Source: Kriegella aquimaris (lineage in GTDB: Bacteria > Bacteroidota > Bacteroidia > Flavobacteriales > Flavobacteriaceae). From it: DNA of 64,000 bases. The DNA is taken from the NCBI RefSeq assembly GCF_900103215.1, contig NZ_FNGV01000001.1:124001-188000 (forward strand). The letters run 5' to 3'. Shown here piece after piece: positions 9,632 to 18,508 of this stretch; position 1 is the first letter of the stretch; the number at the start of each line of letters is the position of its first letter. The notes below the pieces were generated by a model. The model did no database searches, was not told the origin of the DNA, and worked only from the letters and a program-made list of their open reading frames with translations. The translations under genes and the position numbers were made by a program.

Positions 9632-10117
9632 ATGAAAAGACATTTTCTGATTTTTATGGCTTTGGCCATGGTTGCCGCTTCCTGCTCGGTATCCAAAAGC
9701 GCCAGGGAGAAGCGAAGTCTACTGGATGGTACTTGGACGTTGGAAGACGTTTCTTATGAAAACAACACTGGGAATTTCAAGTCGGTAATCTTTAATGATG
9801 CCGAGGATATCTGTTTTGAAGGGAGCGATTGGTTCTTTCGAAATAATAACAGTACGGGGCGCTATACAATAGCACCTTCTACCTACTGCAATGGCGGAGA
9901 CCGCTATATTCGCTGGTCTGTAGTCGACAGTGATAAAAACTACACCAGTCAATTGCAATTCAAGTTTATAGATGCCAAATCGAAAGATATTTCCGGAGGA
10001 TTGGGCTATCGTTTGAACATTGTATCCTTGACACCGCAAGCAATGACCTTAAAATCAAACAATACCGTAGACGGAGAAACCGTTACCGTAGTATACGAAT
10101 TCACAAAAAAACAATAA
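9632..10117 (+). CDS. Lipocalin-like lipoprotein
   Basis: 161 residues with a type II signal peptide (LAMVAASC, Cys18). The mature part begins with LLDGTWTLEDVSYE, the GxW-type start of the lipocalin-like beta-barrel families of Bacteroidota, followed by alternating strands (FKFIDAKSK, GYRLNIVSLT, TVVYEFTKKQ). It probably sits in the outer membrane or periplasm and binds a small hydrophobic ligand, though no ligand can be inferred. The next gene starts one base later, so they form one operon. Confidence 0.85.
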   Translation: MKRHFLIFMALAMVAASCSVSKSAREKRSLLDGTWTLEDVSYENNTGNFKSVIFNDAEDICFEGSDWFFRNNNSTGRYTIAPSTYCNGGDRYIRWSVVDSDKNYTSQLQFKFIDAKSKDISGGLGYRLNIVSLTPQAMTLKSNNTVDGETVTVVYEFTKKQ

Positions 10118-10118
10118 A

Positions 10119-10814
10119 ATGAAAAGTCTGATTATAAAAAATATGGCATTCGTTATGGCCTTTACTTTGGTATTGGGTTGTAGCGCCGTTAAAAATTCAA
10201 ATCATAAACAAAGAGGAGCTACCGTAGGAGCCACTAGTGGTGCTGTTATTGGAGGCGTTCTCGGAAATAATGTCGGAAAAGGCAATAATACGGCACTAGG
10301 GGCTATTATTGGTGCTGTTGTCGGTGGTGTGGCCGGTGGATATATCGGTGATCGAATGGATCGCCAAGCGGAACGTATCGAGGAGGAAATTCCCGGTGCC
10401 GAAGTCACACGCGTTGGTGAGGGTATAAACGTAATCTTCAATGAAGATGCAGGTGTTTATTTCGACACCAATAAATCAAATATCAAAGGTACTTCGGCAA
10501 CTACCTTGGACAAGTTGGTCGGAATTTTCAAAGAATACCCAAAATCAAATATTTTGGTAGAGGGGCATACCGATAGCGCAGGACCTGATGACTATAATAT
10601 GAACCTGTCCAAACAACGTGCAGAGTCCGTAACCAGCTATTTGGTAAGCAAAGGTTTGGATAGCGGACGATTTACCACAAAATGGTACGGTGAAAGTCAA
10701 CCGCGGGGCGATAATGCAACGACTGAGGGGAAAGCGCAGAACCGTCGCGTTGAATTGGCAATTGTAGCTAGCGAAGAATTAAAAGAGGAAGCCAAAGAGC
10801 AAACGAAGGGCTAG
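10119..10814 (+). CDS. OmpA-family lipoprotein with glycine zipper
   Basis: 231 residues. A lipobox (LVLGCS) is followed by a glycine-zipper segment at about residues 30-80 (GATSGAVIGGVLGNNVGK, AIIGAVVGGVAGG) that could span or associate with membrane. The C-terminal ~110 residues are an OmpA/MotB peptidoglycan-binding domain: YFDTNKSNIK, LVEGHTDSAGPDDYN, LSKQRAESV, GESQPRGDNAT and KAQNRRVEL. The role is to anchor the outer membrane to peptidoglycan. It is co-transcribed with the lipocalin-like gene and ends before a strong terminator. Confidence 0.95.
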   Translation: MKSLIIKNMAFVMAFTLVLGCSAVKNSNHKQRGATVGATSGAVIGGVLGNNVGKGNNTALGAIIGAVVGGVAGGYIGDRMDRQAERIEEEIPGAEVTRVGEGINVIFNEDAGVYFDTNKSNIKGTSATTLDKLVGIFKEYPKSNILVEGHTDSAGPDDYNMNLSKQRAESVTSYLVSKGLDSGRFTTKWYGESQPRGDNATTEGKAQNRRVELAIVASEELKEEAKEQTKG

Positions 10815-10841
10815 ATTATTTCGGCCGAGGAAAGAATAGTT

Positions 10842-10873
10842 AATCCCGACACCTACAGTGTCGGGATTTTTTT
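10842..10873 (+). terminator. Intrinsic terminator after OmpA lipoprotein
   Basis: Perfect 11-bp stem AATCCCGACAC / GTGTCGGGATT with loop CTACA, followed by a T tract. It closes the lipocalin-OmpA unit and separates it from the polyketide cluster. Confidence 0.92.
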
Positions 10874-10987
10874 ATACTTGAAAGCCTTGTTTTGCTTTAT
10901 TTTATTGCATCAAAAAATTGATTAAAAAGAAGCATAAAAAGTGGTTTATTAGTTTTTAGGCATTCTCGAAATGTCTACCTTTCCCTT

Positions 10988-12109
10988 GTGGAGCACTACG
11001 ATGTAATTATTATCGGGGGTGGGCTGGCCGGACTCACAGCCGCTATTCAGTTGACCAAGCAAAATTGTGGGGTGCTCCTTTTAGAGAAAGAGCGCTATCC
11101 ACACCATAAAGTGTGTGGGGAATATGTCTCCAACGAAGTACGACCCTACCTCAAAACGCTGGATATCGACCTCGAAGAAGTGGGGGCGGTGAATATAGAA
11201 ACATTGCAATTAAGCACGGTATCCGGTGAATTGGTGCAGACCGTTCTGCCATTGGGTGGTTTTGGAATAAGTCGGTATGCCTTTGACCAGATGCTGTACA
11301 AAAAGGCCATATCATTGGGGGTATCTTTTATATTTGAGGAAGTTATTACTGTCAACTTCAAAAATGATGCGTTTACCATAATTACGGAAAGCGGTCAGCA
11401 AATGGCATCAAAAGTGGTACTCGGAGCTTATGGAAAGCGTAGTAGTTTGGATAAACAGCTAAATCGGGACTTTATTCAGAAAAAGTCGCATTGGTTGGGG
11501 GTTAAGGCACATTATAGATATGAAGATTTTCCTGATAATCTAGTGGCACTCCATAACTTCAAAGGAGGGTATGGCGGATTATCCAAAACCGAAACAGGGA
11601 ATGTCAATTTTTGCTATTTGGCATCCTACTCCAGTTTTAAGAAAGAGAAAGATGTGGAACGTTTTAATGCAAATGTTGTTTCCCGAAATCCCTTCTTGGG
11701 TACATTTCTTAAGAGTGCAGTACCCGTTTTTGAGAAACCCCTGACCATAGCACAGGTTTCCTTTGAACCGAAAAGGGCTGTCGAAAACCATATGTTGATG
11801 TGTGGCGATACGGCCGGGTTGATACATCCATTATGTGGTAACGGCATGGCCATGGCCATTCATAGTGCCAAAATCGCTTCGGAATGCGTCCATGAATATT
11901 TGAACGGCAAAAATACGCGGGAACAGATGGAAAAGTCTTATGAATATCGTTGGAGAAATGCGTTCGCTCGTCGATTATGGGCGGGGCGGCAATTGCAGTC
12001 TCTACTATTGAATGAACGATTGACCAATTTGGGTGTTTTGTCGGTGGCGCGGTTTCCTATCCTTTTGAGAAAAATAATTAGAAGTACACATGGTCAACCA
12101 ATTGATTAA
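10988..12109 (+). CDS. FAD-dependent oxidoreductase of the polyketide cluster
   Basis: 373 residues with the dinucleotide-binding GGGLAG at 10-15 right at the N-terminus, an acidic ribose-binding residue after LLLEK, and MLMCGDTAGLIHPLCGNG, the second FAD motif of the UbiH/geranylgeranyl-reductase group. The start is GTG at 10988; a nearby ATG at 10971 is out of frame. It is the first gene of an eight-gene run. In the Streptomyces griseus srs cluster a flavoprotein hydroxylates a type III polyketide, so hydroxylation or reduction of the ring is a reasonable inference here. Confidence 0.88.
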   Translation: MEHYDVIIIGGGLAGLTAAIQLTKQNCGVLLLEKERYPHHKVCGEYVSNEVRPYLKTLDIDLEEVGAVNIETLQLSTVSGELVQTVLPLGGFGISRYAFDQMLYKKAISLGVSFIFEEVITVNFKNDAFTIITESGQQMASKVVLGAYGKRSSLDKQLNRDFIQKKSHWLGVKAHYRYEDFPDNLVALHNFKGGYGGLSKTETGNVNFCYLASYSSFKKEKDVERFNANVVSRNPFLGTFLKSAVPVFEKPLTIAQVSFEPKRAVENHMLMCGDTAGLIHPLCGNGMAMAIHSAKIASECVHEYLNGKNTREQMEKSYEYRWRNAFARRLWAGRQLQSLLLNERLTNLGVLSVARFPILLRKIIRSTHGQPID

Positions 12110-12112
12110 TAT

Positions 12113-12841
12113 ATGAATTTAGCACACCGAAATAGAACGCCGGAACTGATGGATGATCCCACTGTAGGCGAGTCGATGCTAGAACAGGTCTTGGAAGATA
12201 TCAATCGGGCGAATCAGTTGTTAAACGGCAATAGACCTACGATAACGGCTGTGAATAGGCTCGTTCAAGATTATCCCGAAAAATCGTATACGATTTTAGA
12301 TGTTGGTTGTGGAGACGGAACCATGCTTCGGGAAGTAGTTCGGTGGGCCCGAAAGAATAAGTATTCCGTAAACTGCATCGGAATTGACCTCAGCGAGAAT
12401 GCCTTGCGGGTCGCTCGAAAAAAATCCATTGATTTTCCCGAAATACAATATGAGCGTCAAGATGTTCTTGATGATAACTTTGCCGCAAATTTTGAATGTG
12501 ATATTCTATTGTGCACGCTGACCATGCACCATCTTTATAATGAACACATTCCTAAATTTTTAGAAAGATTTACAAAATTAGCGCGCACAGGCGTGATTAT
12601 TAATGACTTGCAAAGAAGTCGTTTTGCGTATTATCTTTTTCAGTTCTTTAGTGCTATTTTTATAAAAACCAAGATTGCAAAACATGATGGTCTTTTGTCT
12701 ATAAAAAGCGGTTTTACAAAAAAGGAATTGGCAGGCTTTGCAAAGAAAATAAAAAATACCCAACACCATATTCAATGGAAATGGGCCTTTAGGTATATAT
12801 GGGTCATGCGCACCCATCGACTAACCAAAACATATGCATAA
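12113..12841 (+). CDS. Class I SAM-dependent methyltransferase
   Basis: 242 residues with motif I ILDVGCGDG near residue 62, an acidic ribose residue in CIGIDLSENAL, and motif IV-like DILLCTLTMHHL. It is 3 bases after the oxidoreductase and overlaps the type III PKS start by 8 bases, indicating translational coupling. It most likely O- or C-methylates the polyketide, although the acceptor cannot be read from sequence. A helical, basic C-terminal part follows the Rossmann core. Confidence 0.9.
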   Translation: MNLAHRNRTPELMDDPTVGESMLEQVLEDINRANQLLNGNRPTITAVNRLVQDYPEKSYTILDVGCGDGTMLREVVRWARKNKYSVNCIGIDLSENALRVARKKSIDFPEIQYERQDVLDDNFAANFECDILLCTLTMHHLYNEHIPKFLERFTKLARTGVIINDLQRSRFAYYLFQFFSAIFIKTKIAKHDGLLSIKSGFTKKELAGFAKKIKNTQHHIQWKWAFRYIWVMRTHRLTKTYA

Positions 12842-13889
12842 CGTACGAATTACAACGGTGGCGAAGGCGCTCCCCAACTATAATAGAAAAACCGAAGACA
12901 TTCTGCCCTTAGTCGAAGTATGGTTGGCGGGCCAAGAGCGGCGGTTTCAACGGAAAGTTATTAAGATTTTTGAAGGTGCCGCAGTTGATGTCCGGTATAG
13001 TATTATGAATCCCGAAGAGGTTTTTACGGCGACTTCGTTTGAAGAAAAAAACGCTATTTATAGTCGTGAATCCAAGAACCTAGGCACAAAAGTCTTGCAA
13101 AAAGCTTTAAAGCAGGCAAATTGGGAAGCTGCTTCACTAGACTATATTATTACGGTCAGTTGCACGGGGATCATGATACCTTCTTTAGATGCCTATTTGA
13201 TCAATGCGCTAGAACTAAGGCAAGACATCATTCGTCTGCCAGTTACTGAAATGGGCTGTGCGGCGGGTATATCGGGTCTAATTTATGCCCGTAATTTTTT
13301 ACAGGCTAACCCGGGCAAGCGAGCTGCCGTGGTCTCGGTCGAAAGTCCGACAGCGACTTTTCAATTGAATGATTATTCGATGGCCAATATGGTAAGCGCG
13401 GCCATTTTTGGTGATGGCGCAGCCTGTGTGCTGCTATCATCGGAAACAGTTGCCGTAGGCCCCAAGATAATAGGGAGTTCCATGTACCATTTTCCTGACG
13501 CCACGCACCTGATGGGTTTTGATTTGACCAATTCAGGATTAAAAATGATATTGGATCCTGCCGTTCCTGAAACCATCGCTAAGCACTTTCCGGAAATTGT
13601 TCATCCATTTTTAAAGCAACACGGTACTTCGATCGAAGCTGTCGACCATTTGATCTTTCACCCTGGTGGACGGAAAATTGTACAGACCGTGGAAGCCCTT
13701 TTTGGGGATTTGGGTAAAAATATCGATGATACCCGTGAAACGTTACGATTATATGGTAATATGAGTAGTGCCACGGTGCTTTATGTTTTAGAACGATTTT
13801 TTGAAAAGAACATAACGGAAGGGGAACAGGGGTTAATGCTCAGTTTCGGACCTGGCTTTTCGGCGCAACGCGTACTGTTGGAATGGTAA
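12834..13889 (+). CDS. Type III polyketide synthase (chalcone/stilbene-synthase family)
   Basis: Iteratively extends an acyl starter with malonyl-CoA and cyclises the product. The 351-residue protein has the full catalytic triad: Cys142 in MGCAAGISGL, His276 in FHPGGR and Asn309 in YGNMSSATVL. Length and motifs fit bacterial alkylresorcinol/alkylpyrone synthases and PKS11/18-like enzymes. The cluster also carries its own KS, ACP, dehydratase and enoyl reductase, so the starter may be a locally made long or branched acyl chain rather than a general acyl-CoA. Product ring type is undetermined. Confidence 0.95.
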   Translation: MHNVRITTVAKALPNYNRKTEDILPLVEVWLAGQERRFQRKVIKIFEGAAVDVRYSIMNPEEVFTATSFEEKNAIYSRESKNLGTKVLQKALKQANWEAASLDYIITVSCTGIMIPSLDAYLINALELRQDIIRLPVTEMGCAAGISGLIYARNFLQANPGKRAAVVSVESPTATFQLNDYSMANMVSAAIFGDGAACVLLSSETVAVGPKIIGSSMYHFPDATHLMGFDLTNSGLKMILDPAVPETIAKHFPEIVHPFLKQHGTSIEAVDHLIFHPGGRKIVQTVEALFGDLGKNIDDTRETLRLYGNMSSATVLYVLERFFEKNITEGEQGLMLSFGPGFSAQRVLLEW

Positions 13890-13948
13890 AAAGGTAATAG
13901 AATTTTTATCCTCATTATGAGGAAGCCAACGATATTTGAATAGTTACA

Positions 13949-14779
13949 ATGGATTATAAAAAAGACGATTTTAATGCCGCACCATTAAATGATACGAAAC
14001 AGCGTTCATGGGCTTTAATCCTTGGGGGAAGTAGCGGCTTGGGGATGGCTACGGCCAAGAAATTGGCACGTAAAGGATTTCATATTATTATCATCCATAG
14101 GGATAGGAAGCTTGATATACAGCGAATTAATGCTAATTTTGAAGAAATTACTTTAATGGGTGTAAAATTTGCCAACTTCAATGTCGATGGCACTAAAATT
14201 GAAAAGATTAAGGCCTCAATCGAGCAAATCAAAGAACTGGTGTTGCCCGAAGAGCGTATTAGTGTATTCGTACATAGTATTGCCAAGGGAAGCTTAAAGC
14301 CTATGTTCTCCGATAGCGGTCAGATGGAGTTGAACCGCCAAGATTTTGAAATTACCTTGGAAGCCATGGCGATAAGTTTATATGATTGGACGCAAGCACT
14401 AGTACATGCGGGACTCTTTGCCGATGATACCCGTATTATTGCTTTCACCAGCGAAGGAAATACCCGTGCCTGGAAGAATTATGCAGCGGTTTCTGCCGCG
14501 AAGGTGGCGCTTGAGGCCATTACGCGAAATATTGCTTTGGAGTATGCCCCACAGGGAATCAAGGCCAATTGTATTCAAGCGGGCGTAACCGATACCGTTT
14601 CCCTCAACCGAATTCCGGGCAGTGCTTTTCTAAAGGAAAATGCCTTGGAGCGGAATCCCAATGGGCGCTTAACAACCCCTGAAGACGTTGCCAATGTGGT
14701 CTATTTATTAACAACCAAGGAAGCGCAATGGATTACGGGAACCGTAGTCAAAGTTGATGGGGGCGAGAGTTTGCGATAA
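13949..14779 (+). CDS. FabI-like SDR, putative enoyl-ACP reductase
   Basis: 276 residues of short-chain dehydrogenase fold. The cofactor loop GGSSGLG is at 26-32. The active site has Tyr178 and Lys185, i.e. Y-x6-K, the spacing of FabI/FabL enoyl reductases rather than the YxxxK of classical ketoreductases. FVHSIAKGS and IKANCIQAGVTDT also fit the FabI/FabL side. It likely saturates enoyl intermediates carried on the cluster ACP. It lies 59 bases after the PKS gene. Confidence 0.85.
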   Translation: MDYKKDDFNAAPLNDTKQRSWALILGGSSGLGMATAKKLARKGFHIIIIHRDRKLDIQRINANFEEITLMGVKFANFNVDGTKIEKIKASIEQIKELVLPEERISVFVHSIAKGSLKPMFSDSGQMELNRQDFEITLEAMAISLYDWTQALVHAGLFADDTRIIAFTSEGNTRAWKNYAAVSAAKVALEAITRNIALEYAPQGIKANCIQAGVTDTVSLNRIPGSAFLKENALERNPNGRLTTPEDVANVVYLLTTKEAQWITGTVVKVDGGESLR

Positions 14780-14844
14780 ACAGTATATGATGGTCCATAA
14801 ATTTCGGGTACTCGGGCCAAAGTCTAATAGCATGCAATTAGGTT

Positions 14845-15315
14845 ATGAAGCATAAAGAAGTTATTTCTAAAAATAAGTATGACCACATTATACAAAAATT
14901 GCCGTATGAAAGACCTTTTCTATTTGTTGATGAGTTGCTTAATATTAATGAAAATAGGGTAGAAGGGTGTTTCACCTTTAGTGATACTTTAAGCTTTTAT
15001 AAGGGTCATTTTAAGGGTAATCCGGTAACCCCGGGCGTAATTTTGACCGAATGTTGTGCCCAGATCGGCCTGGTTTGTCTCGGAATTTTTTTATTGGATC
15101 AAGAGATGCAATGGAAAGAATCGAGTCTGAAAATAGGGTTGAGCAGTTCTGAAATGGAATTTTTACTACCGGTCTTCCCCAACGAGAAGGTCAGGGTGTG
15201 CTCTGAAAAGGTTTATTTTAGGTTCAATAAGTTAAAGTGCAAGGTAAAAATGTATAACGAAGCGGATAAATTGGTATGCAAGGGATCAATCTCCGGAATG
15301 CTGACAAACACATAG
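14845..15315 (+). CDS. Hotdog-fold 3-hydroxyacyl-ACP dehydratase (FabZ-like)
   Basis: 156 residues with the FabZ active site: His55 in YKGHFKGNPVTPG and Glu69 in GVILTECCAQIG. RPFLFVDELL near residue 23 is the usual N-terminal FabZ signature. It should dehydrate 3-hydroxyacyl chains on the ACP encoded four genes on in the same cluster. It ends one base before the ketosynthase start. No 3-ketoacyl reductase is present in the cluster, so that step would be borrowed from primary metabolism. Confidence 0.88.
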   Translation: MKHKEVISKNKYDHIIQKLPYERPFLFVDELLNINENRVEGCFTFSDTLSFYKGHFKGNPVTPGVILTECCAQIGLVCLGIFLLDQEMQWKESSLKIGLSSSEMEFLLPVFPNEKVRVCSEKVYFRFNKLKCKVKMYNEADKLVCKGSISGMLTNT

Positions 15316-15316
15316 T

Positions 15317-16597
15317 ATGGGAAAACGTGTCGTTATAACCGGTCTTGGTGTCTGTGCACCCAATGGTGTAGGGATAGCTGATTTTACCCAAGCCCTTCAG
15401 AATGGGAAAAGCGGTATACGTTTTCAATCCAAACTAAAGGACCTTAATTTCAGCTGTCAGATAGCGGGCGAGCCTTTGGTGCGCGACAATCTGGTCAATC
15501 ACTATTTCACGCCACTCCAACTTCGGGGATTAAATGCTAGCGGTATCGTTTTCGGTGTACTTGCCGGTACCGATGCCTGGAAGGATGCCGGACTTTCCAT
15601 AGCCTCCAAAGAAACGCCCGATTGGAATGCAGGTGTTATTTTTGGCACAGGAATTTTAGGGGTTGATAAGTTACGGGAGTCCATACACCAAATTGATGAA
15701 GGTAAAGTGCGCCGTCTGGGCAGTACAAGCGTGCTACAGACCATGGCGAGTGGAATAAGTGCTTATTTGGGAGGAATTTTGGGGTGCGGTAATCAAGTTA
15801 CCACCAATTCGTCGGCATGTACCACGGGTACAGAAGGCATTTTAATGGCCTATGAGCGCATTTCAGCAGGAAAAGCCGATTATATACTTACCGGAAGTTG
15901 TAGTGATAGTGGACCGTATATCTGGGGCGGATTTGATGCTATGCGTATCCTTCCCAGTAATTACAATTCAAATCCTGCCGAGGCAAGTAGGCCGATGAGT
16001 GCCACTGCCGTTGGGTTCGTACCGGGCAGTGGTGCAGGAGCCATGGTGCTGGAGTCCCTGGAGAGTGCCAAAAGACGTGGCGCCACAATCTATGCCGAAG
16101 TGCTTGGCGGCGCCCAAAACAGTGGGGGACAACGCGGCGAGGGCAGTATGACCGCCCCGAATAGTGAAGCGGTGCAACGCTGTATTGTAGCGGCAGTCAA
16201 AAATTCAGGTGTTGAAAGTGCTGCTATTGATACCATCAACGGGCATTTAACCGCTACCGCCAAAGATCCGGTCGAAATACAGAATTGGTGCGAAGCCTTG
16301 CAGCGTTCCGGTCATAACTTCCCTTATATAAATTCTTTTAAAGGGACTATCGGACATTGTCTGGCGGCCGCGGGAAGTATCGAATGCGTCGGCACCATAT
16401 TGCAATTCAAGGAAAATAAGGTATTCGGCAATGTAAACTGCAACGACTTACACCCTGATATTGAGAATCTTGTTGCTTCTGCCAAAATTCCGCATCAGAC
16501 TCTTGATTTTCAACCGAATATAACGGCGAAGGCAAGTTTTGGTTTCGGTGATGTCAATGCCTGCGTTATCTTTGGACGCTATAAGGAACCGGAGTAA
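15317..16597 (+). CDS. Beta-ketoacyl-ACP synthase (FabF-like)
   Basis: 426 residues with an intact Cys-His-His triad: Cys168 in NSSACTTGTEG, His310 in NGHLTATAKDP and His347 in IGHCLAAAGS. The second motif differs from the usual N-A-H-G-T, which marks it as a specialised secondary-metabolism paralogue. It would extend acyl chains on the cluster ACP. Coupled to the dehydratase gene by a one-base gap. Confidence 0.93.
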   Translation: MGKRVVITGLGVCAPNGVGIADFTQALQNGKSGIRFQSKLKDLNFSCQIAGEPLVRDNLVNHYFTPLQLRGLNASGIVFGVLAGTDAWKDAGLSIASKETPDWNAGVIFGTGILGVDKLRESIHQIDEGKVRRLGSTSVLQTMASGISAYLGGILGCGNQVTTNSSACTTGTEGILMAYERISAGKADYILTGSCSDSGPYIWGGFDAMRILPSNYNSNPAEASRPMSATAVGFVPGSGAGAMVLESLESAKRRGATIYAEVLGGAQNSGGQRGEGSMTAPNSEAVQRCIVAAVKNSGVESAAIDTINGHLTATAKDPVEIQNWCEALQRSGHNFPYINSFKGTIGHCLAAAGSIECVGTILQFKENKVFGNVNCNDLHPDIENLVASAKIPHQTLDFQPNITAKASFGFGDVNACVIFGRYKEPE

Positions 16598-16697
16598 CCA
16601 TTTTTTTTGGAGTTCCTTTTTTAGGCCTATGTTTATCATTTGTTTTTTTAACTTCACATTTCAAAATTTACAATACATCAAGACTTATTGCATACCC

Positions 16698-16952
16698 ATG
16701 ACAAAAGAAGAACGCTATCAAAAATTACGTGCTATTATACAAGTATATCTTCCCGAAGACGTCTCGGTCGATAACATAACTATGGAAAGCCACTTTATCA
16801 ACGAACTCAATATCAACTCTGCCAATCTTGTAGATATAGTTTTGGATGTGGAAGATGCGTTTGATATCATGTTGGAAAATGACGATATGGACAGCATGCA
16901 AACCGTTACGGATGCACTTTCCATTATTGATGCCAAACTAGGAAATTCATAG
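16698..16952 (+). CDS. Acyl carrier protein of the cluster
   Basis: 84 residues from the ATG at 16698. The frame is open further upstream into the ketosynthase gene, but that extension is unlike any carrier protein. Ser41 in LNINSANLVDIVLDVEDAF aligns with the phosphopantetheine Ser of ACPs, though the usual D-S-L is N-S-A here. Acidic helices II and III (DVEDAFDIMLENDDM, TVTDALSII) fit. It would carry intermediates for the KS, dehydratase and enoyl reductase. A 100-base gap separates it from the KS gene. Confidence 0.88.
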   Translation: MTKEERYQKLRAIIQVYLPEDVSVDNITMESHFINELNINSANLVDIVLDVEDAFDIMLENDDMDSMQTVTDALSIIDAKLGNS

Positions 16953-16955
16953 TAC

Positions 16956-17387
16956 ATGAAAACGTTGTGGGCTTGGGCAAAACCCAAACTTTTTGTTGAC
17001 AGACGCTTGATTATCACCTATGGTATCGTCTATTTTCTTTGGGGATGGGGCATGAATTGGTTCGGTACCGAAATGGAAATCGCCAAATTCACTTATTGGT
17101 GGCAAATAATTAGTTGCTACGTACTGTATATGGTCCCGGTTTCATTGCTACTCCGCGGTCTCCCATTTCATCGGCAGTATGCTTACGGACTGATTGCCAT
17201 GGGTTTTTTGGAGTTTGGAGGGTATGCCTTGGAAACTTCCTATGCCTATCCGAATAACCTATTGGACCAACTTTTCGGAATCCGAAATTTTAGTTTGGGC
17301 ATGGCCTTGTTTTTTGCACTTTATTTCCCATTGGGGAATTGGGTGGTACCGAAAATCTATTCCCTAATTTTTTCCAATAAGGCGTAG
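16956..17387 (+). CDS. Small multi-spanning membrane protein of the polyketide cluster
   Basis: 143 residues with about four hydrophobic segments (LIITYGIVYFLWGWGMN, IISCYVLYMVPVSLLL, YGLIAMGFLEFGGYAL, LGMALFFALYFPLG). It starts 3 bases after the ACP stop, so it is part of the operon. I do not recognise a family. It could help insert or export a lipid product, or be a membrane-bound tailoring enzyme; that is inference from context only. Confidence 0.8.
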   Translation: MKTLWAWAKPKLFVDRRLIITYGIVYFLWGWGMNWFGTEMEIAKFTYWWQIISCYVLYMVPVSLLLRGLPFHRQYAYGLIAMGFLEFGGYALETSYAYPNNLLDQLFGIRNFSLGMALFFALYFPLGNWVVPKIYSLIFSNKA

Positions 17388-17396
17388 CCTAATCGT

Positions 17397-18359
17397 TTAA
17401 CCTTCGGTGGGCGTCTCCTTTTCCTTGATAAGCAATGAAGCCAATATGCCGGACAGTAAGGCTACCGATATTACGGTGAGCGATACCCATTCGGGCAATT
17501 CGATTTGATGGGAGAACAACATTTTTAGTCCGACAAAGGCCAAGATTACTACAAGGCTGTAATTGATGTACCTGAATTTTTGCAACATCCTCGAAATCAG
17601 AAAATACATGGATCGCAACCCTAAAATTGCCAAAATATTGGAACTGAAAACGATAAAGGGGTCTGCGGTTATGGCCAAAATAGCGGGAATACTATCAAGC
17701 GCAAAAAGCACATCGGTCAACTCGATGACAATCAGTGCTACAAAAAGGGGAGTGGCCGCGTTGAGTCCCATCCGCTTGACAAAAAAATCATGACCGTGCA
17801 AAGAATGCGTAATCGGATAGACTTTTTTTAGTTGCCTAAAGACAAATGATGTCTTTGGATTGAATTCATGTTCGTCACCTTTCAGCATTTTAAAGGCGGT
17901 ATACAGCAAGAAAACGCCGAAAACATAGATAATCCATTCGAATTTATTGATCAGCGCTACTCCGAATACAATCATGAGTCCACGGAAAATGATGGCCCCT
18001 AAAATACCCCAGAAAAGTACCCGATGCTGGTAAAGCGCAGGAATCTTAAAAGCAGAAAAAATTACGGCGATGACAAAGACATTGTCGATACTTAAGGAAA
18101 GTTCGATCAAATAGCCCGTAATATATTTTAAGACGGCATTATTGGGAGTGAGCCCCGTGGGGTTGTCAACAAGGCCCTCTGAAAAAAGCCAATAGATGAC
18201 GCCGCTAAAGCTCATGGCAACGGTAACCCAAATAACCGTCCAAATGCCAGCCTCCTTACTTTTTATAACGTGATCGTTTTTATGGAAAACACCCAAATCC
18301 AAAGCCAAGAATACAACGATCAAAGCAATAAATAATACCCAAATCCACATAGCTATCAA
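17397..18359 (-). CDS. TerC/Alx-family membrane protein
   Basis: 320 residues, about nine transmembrane segments. The family acidic motifs lie within helices: ALDLGVFH near the N-terminus, ELSLSIDNVFVIAVI and VIELTDVLFALDSIPAILA. TerC/Alx proteins are linked to metal (Mn2+) export and tellurite resistance. It converges with the polyketide cluster with only 9 bases between stops and is not part of it. Confidence 0.93.
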   Translation of the reverse strand: MIAMWIWVLFIALIVVFLALDLGVFHKNDHVIKSKEAGIWTVIWVTVAMSFSGVIYWLFSEGLVDNPTGLTPNNAVLKYITGYLIELSLSIDNVFVIAVIFSAFKIPALYQHRVLFWGILGAIIFRGLMIVFGVALINKFEWIIYVFGVFLLYTAFKMLKGDEHEFNPKTSFVFRQLKKVYPITHSLHGHDFFVKRMGLNAATPLFVALIVIELTDVLFALDSIPAILAITADPFIVFSSNILAILGLRSMYFLISRMLQKFRYINYSLVVILAFVGLKMLFSHQIELPEWVSLTVISVALLSGILASLLIKEKETPTEG

Positions 18360-18508
18360 AAATTTTAAGCCACGAAGGTAAGCATCATTTTTTGATGGAA
18401 TGTACTGGTTTACCCAATTTTTGGACTGGTTTGATAAAAGAATTTATGGGCGTAATTCCAGCCCTGGTCACTGGTGACGATTTTAAGGATTTAGGTCATG
18501 TATTTTCG

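Noticed and set aside
16539-16697. N-terminal extension of the ACP
   Set aside because: Frame is open into the KS gene but encodes a hydrophobic segment unlike any ACP; the ATG at 16698 gives a normal 84-residue carrier.
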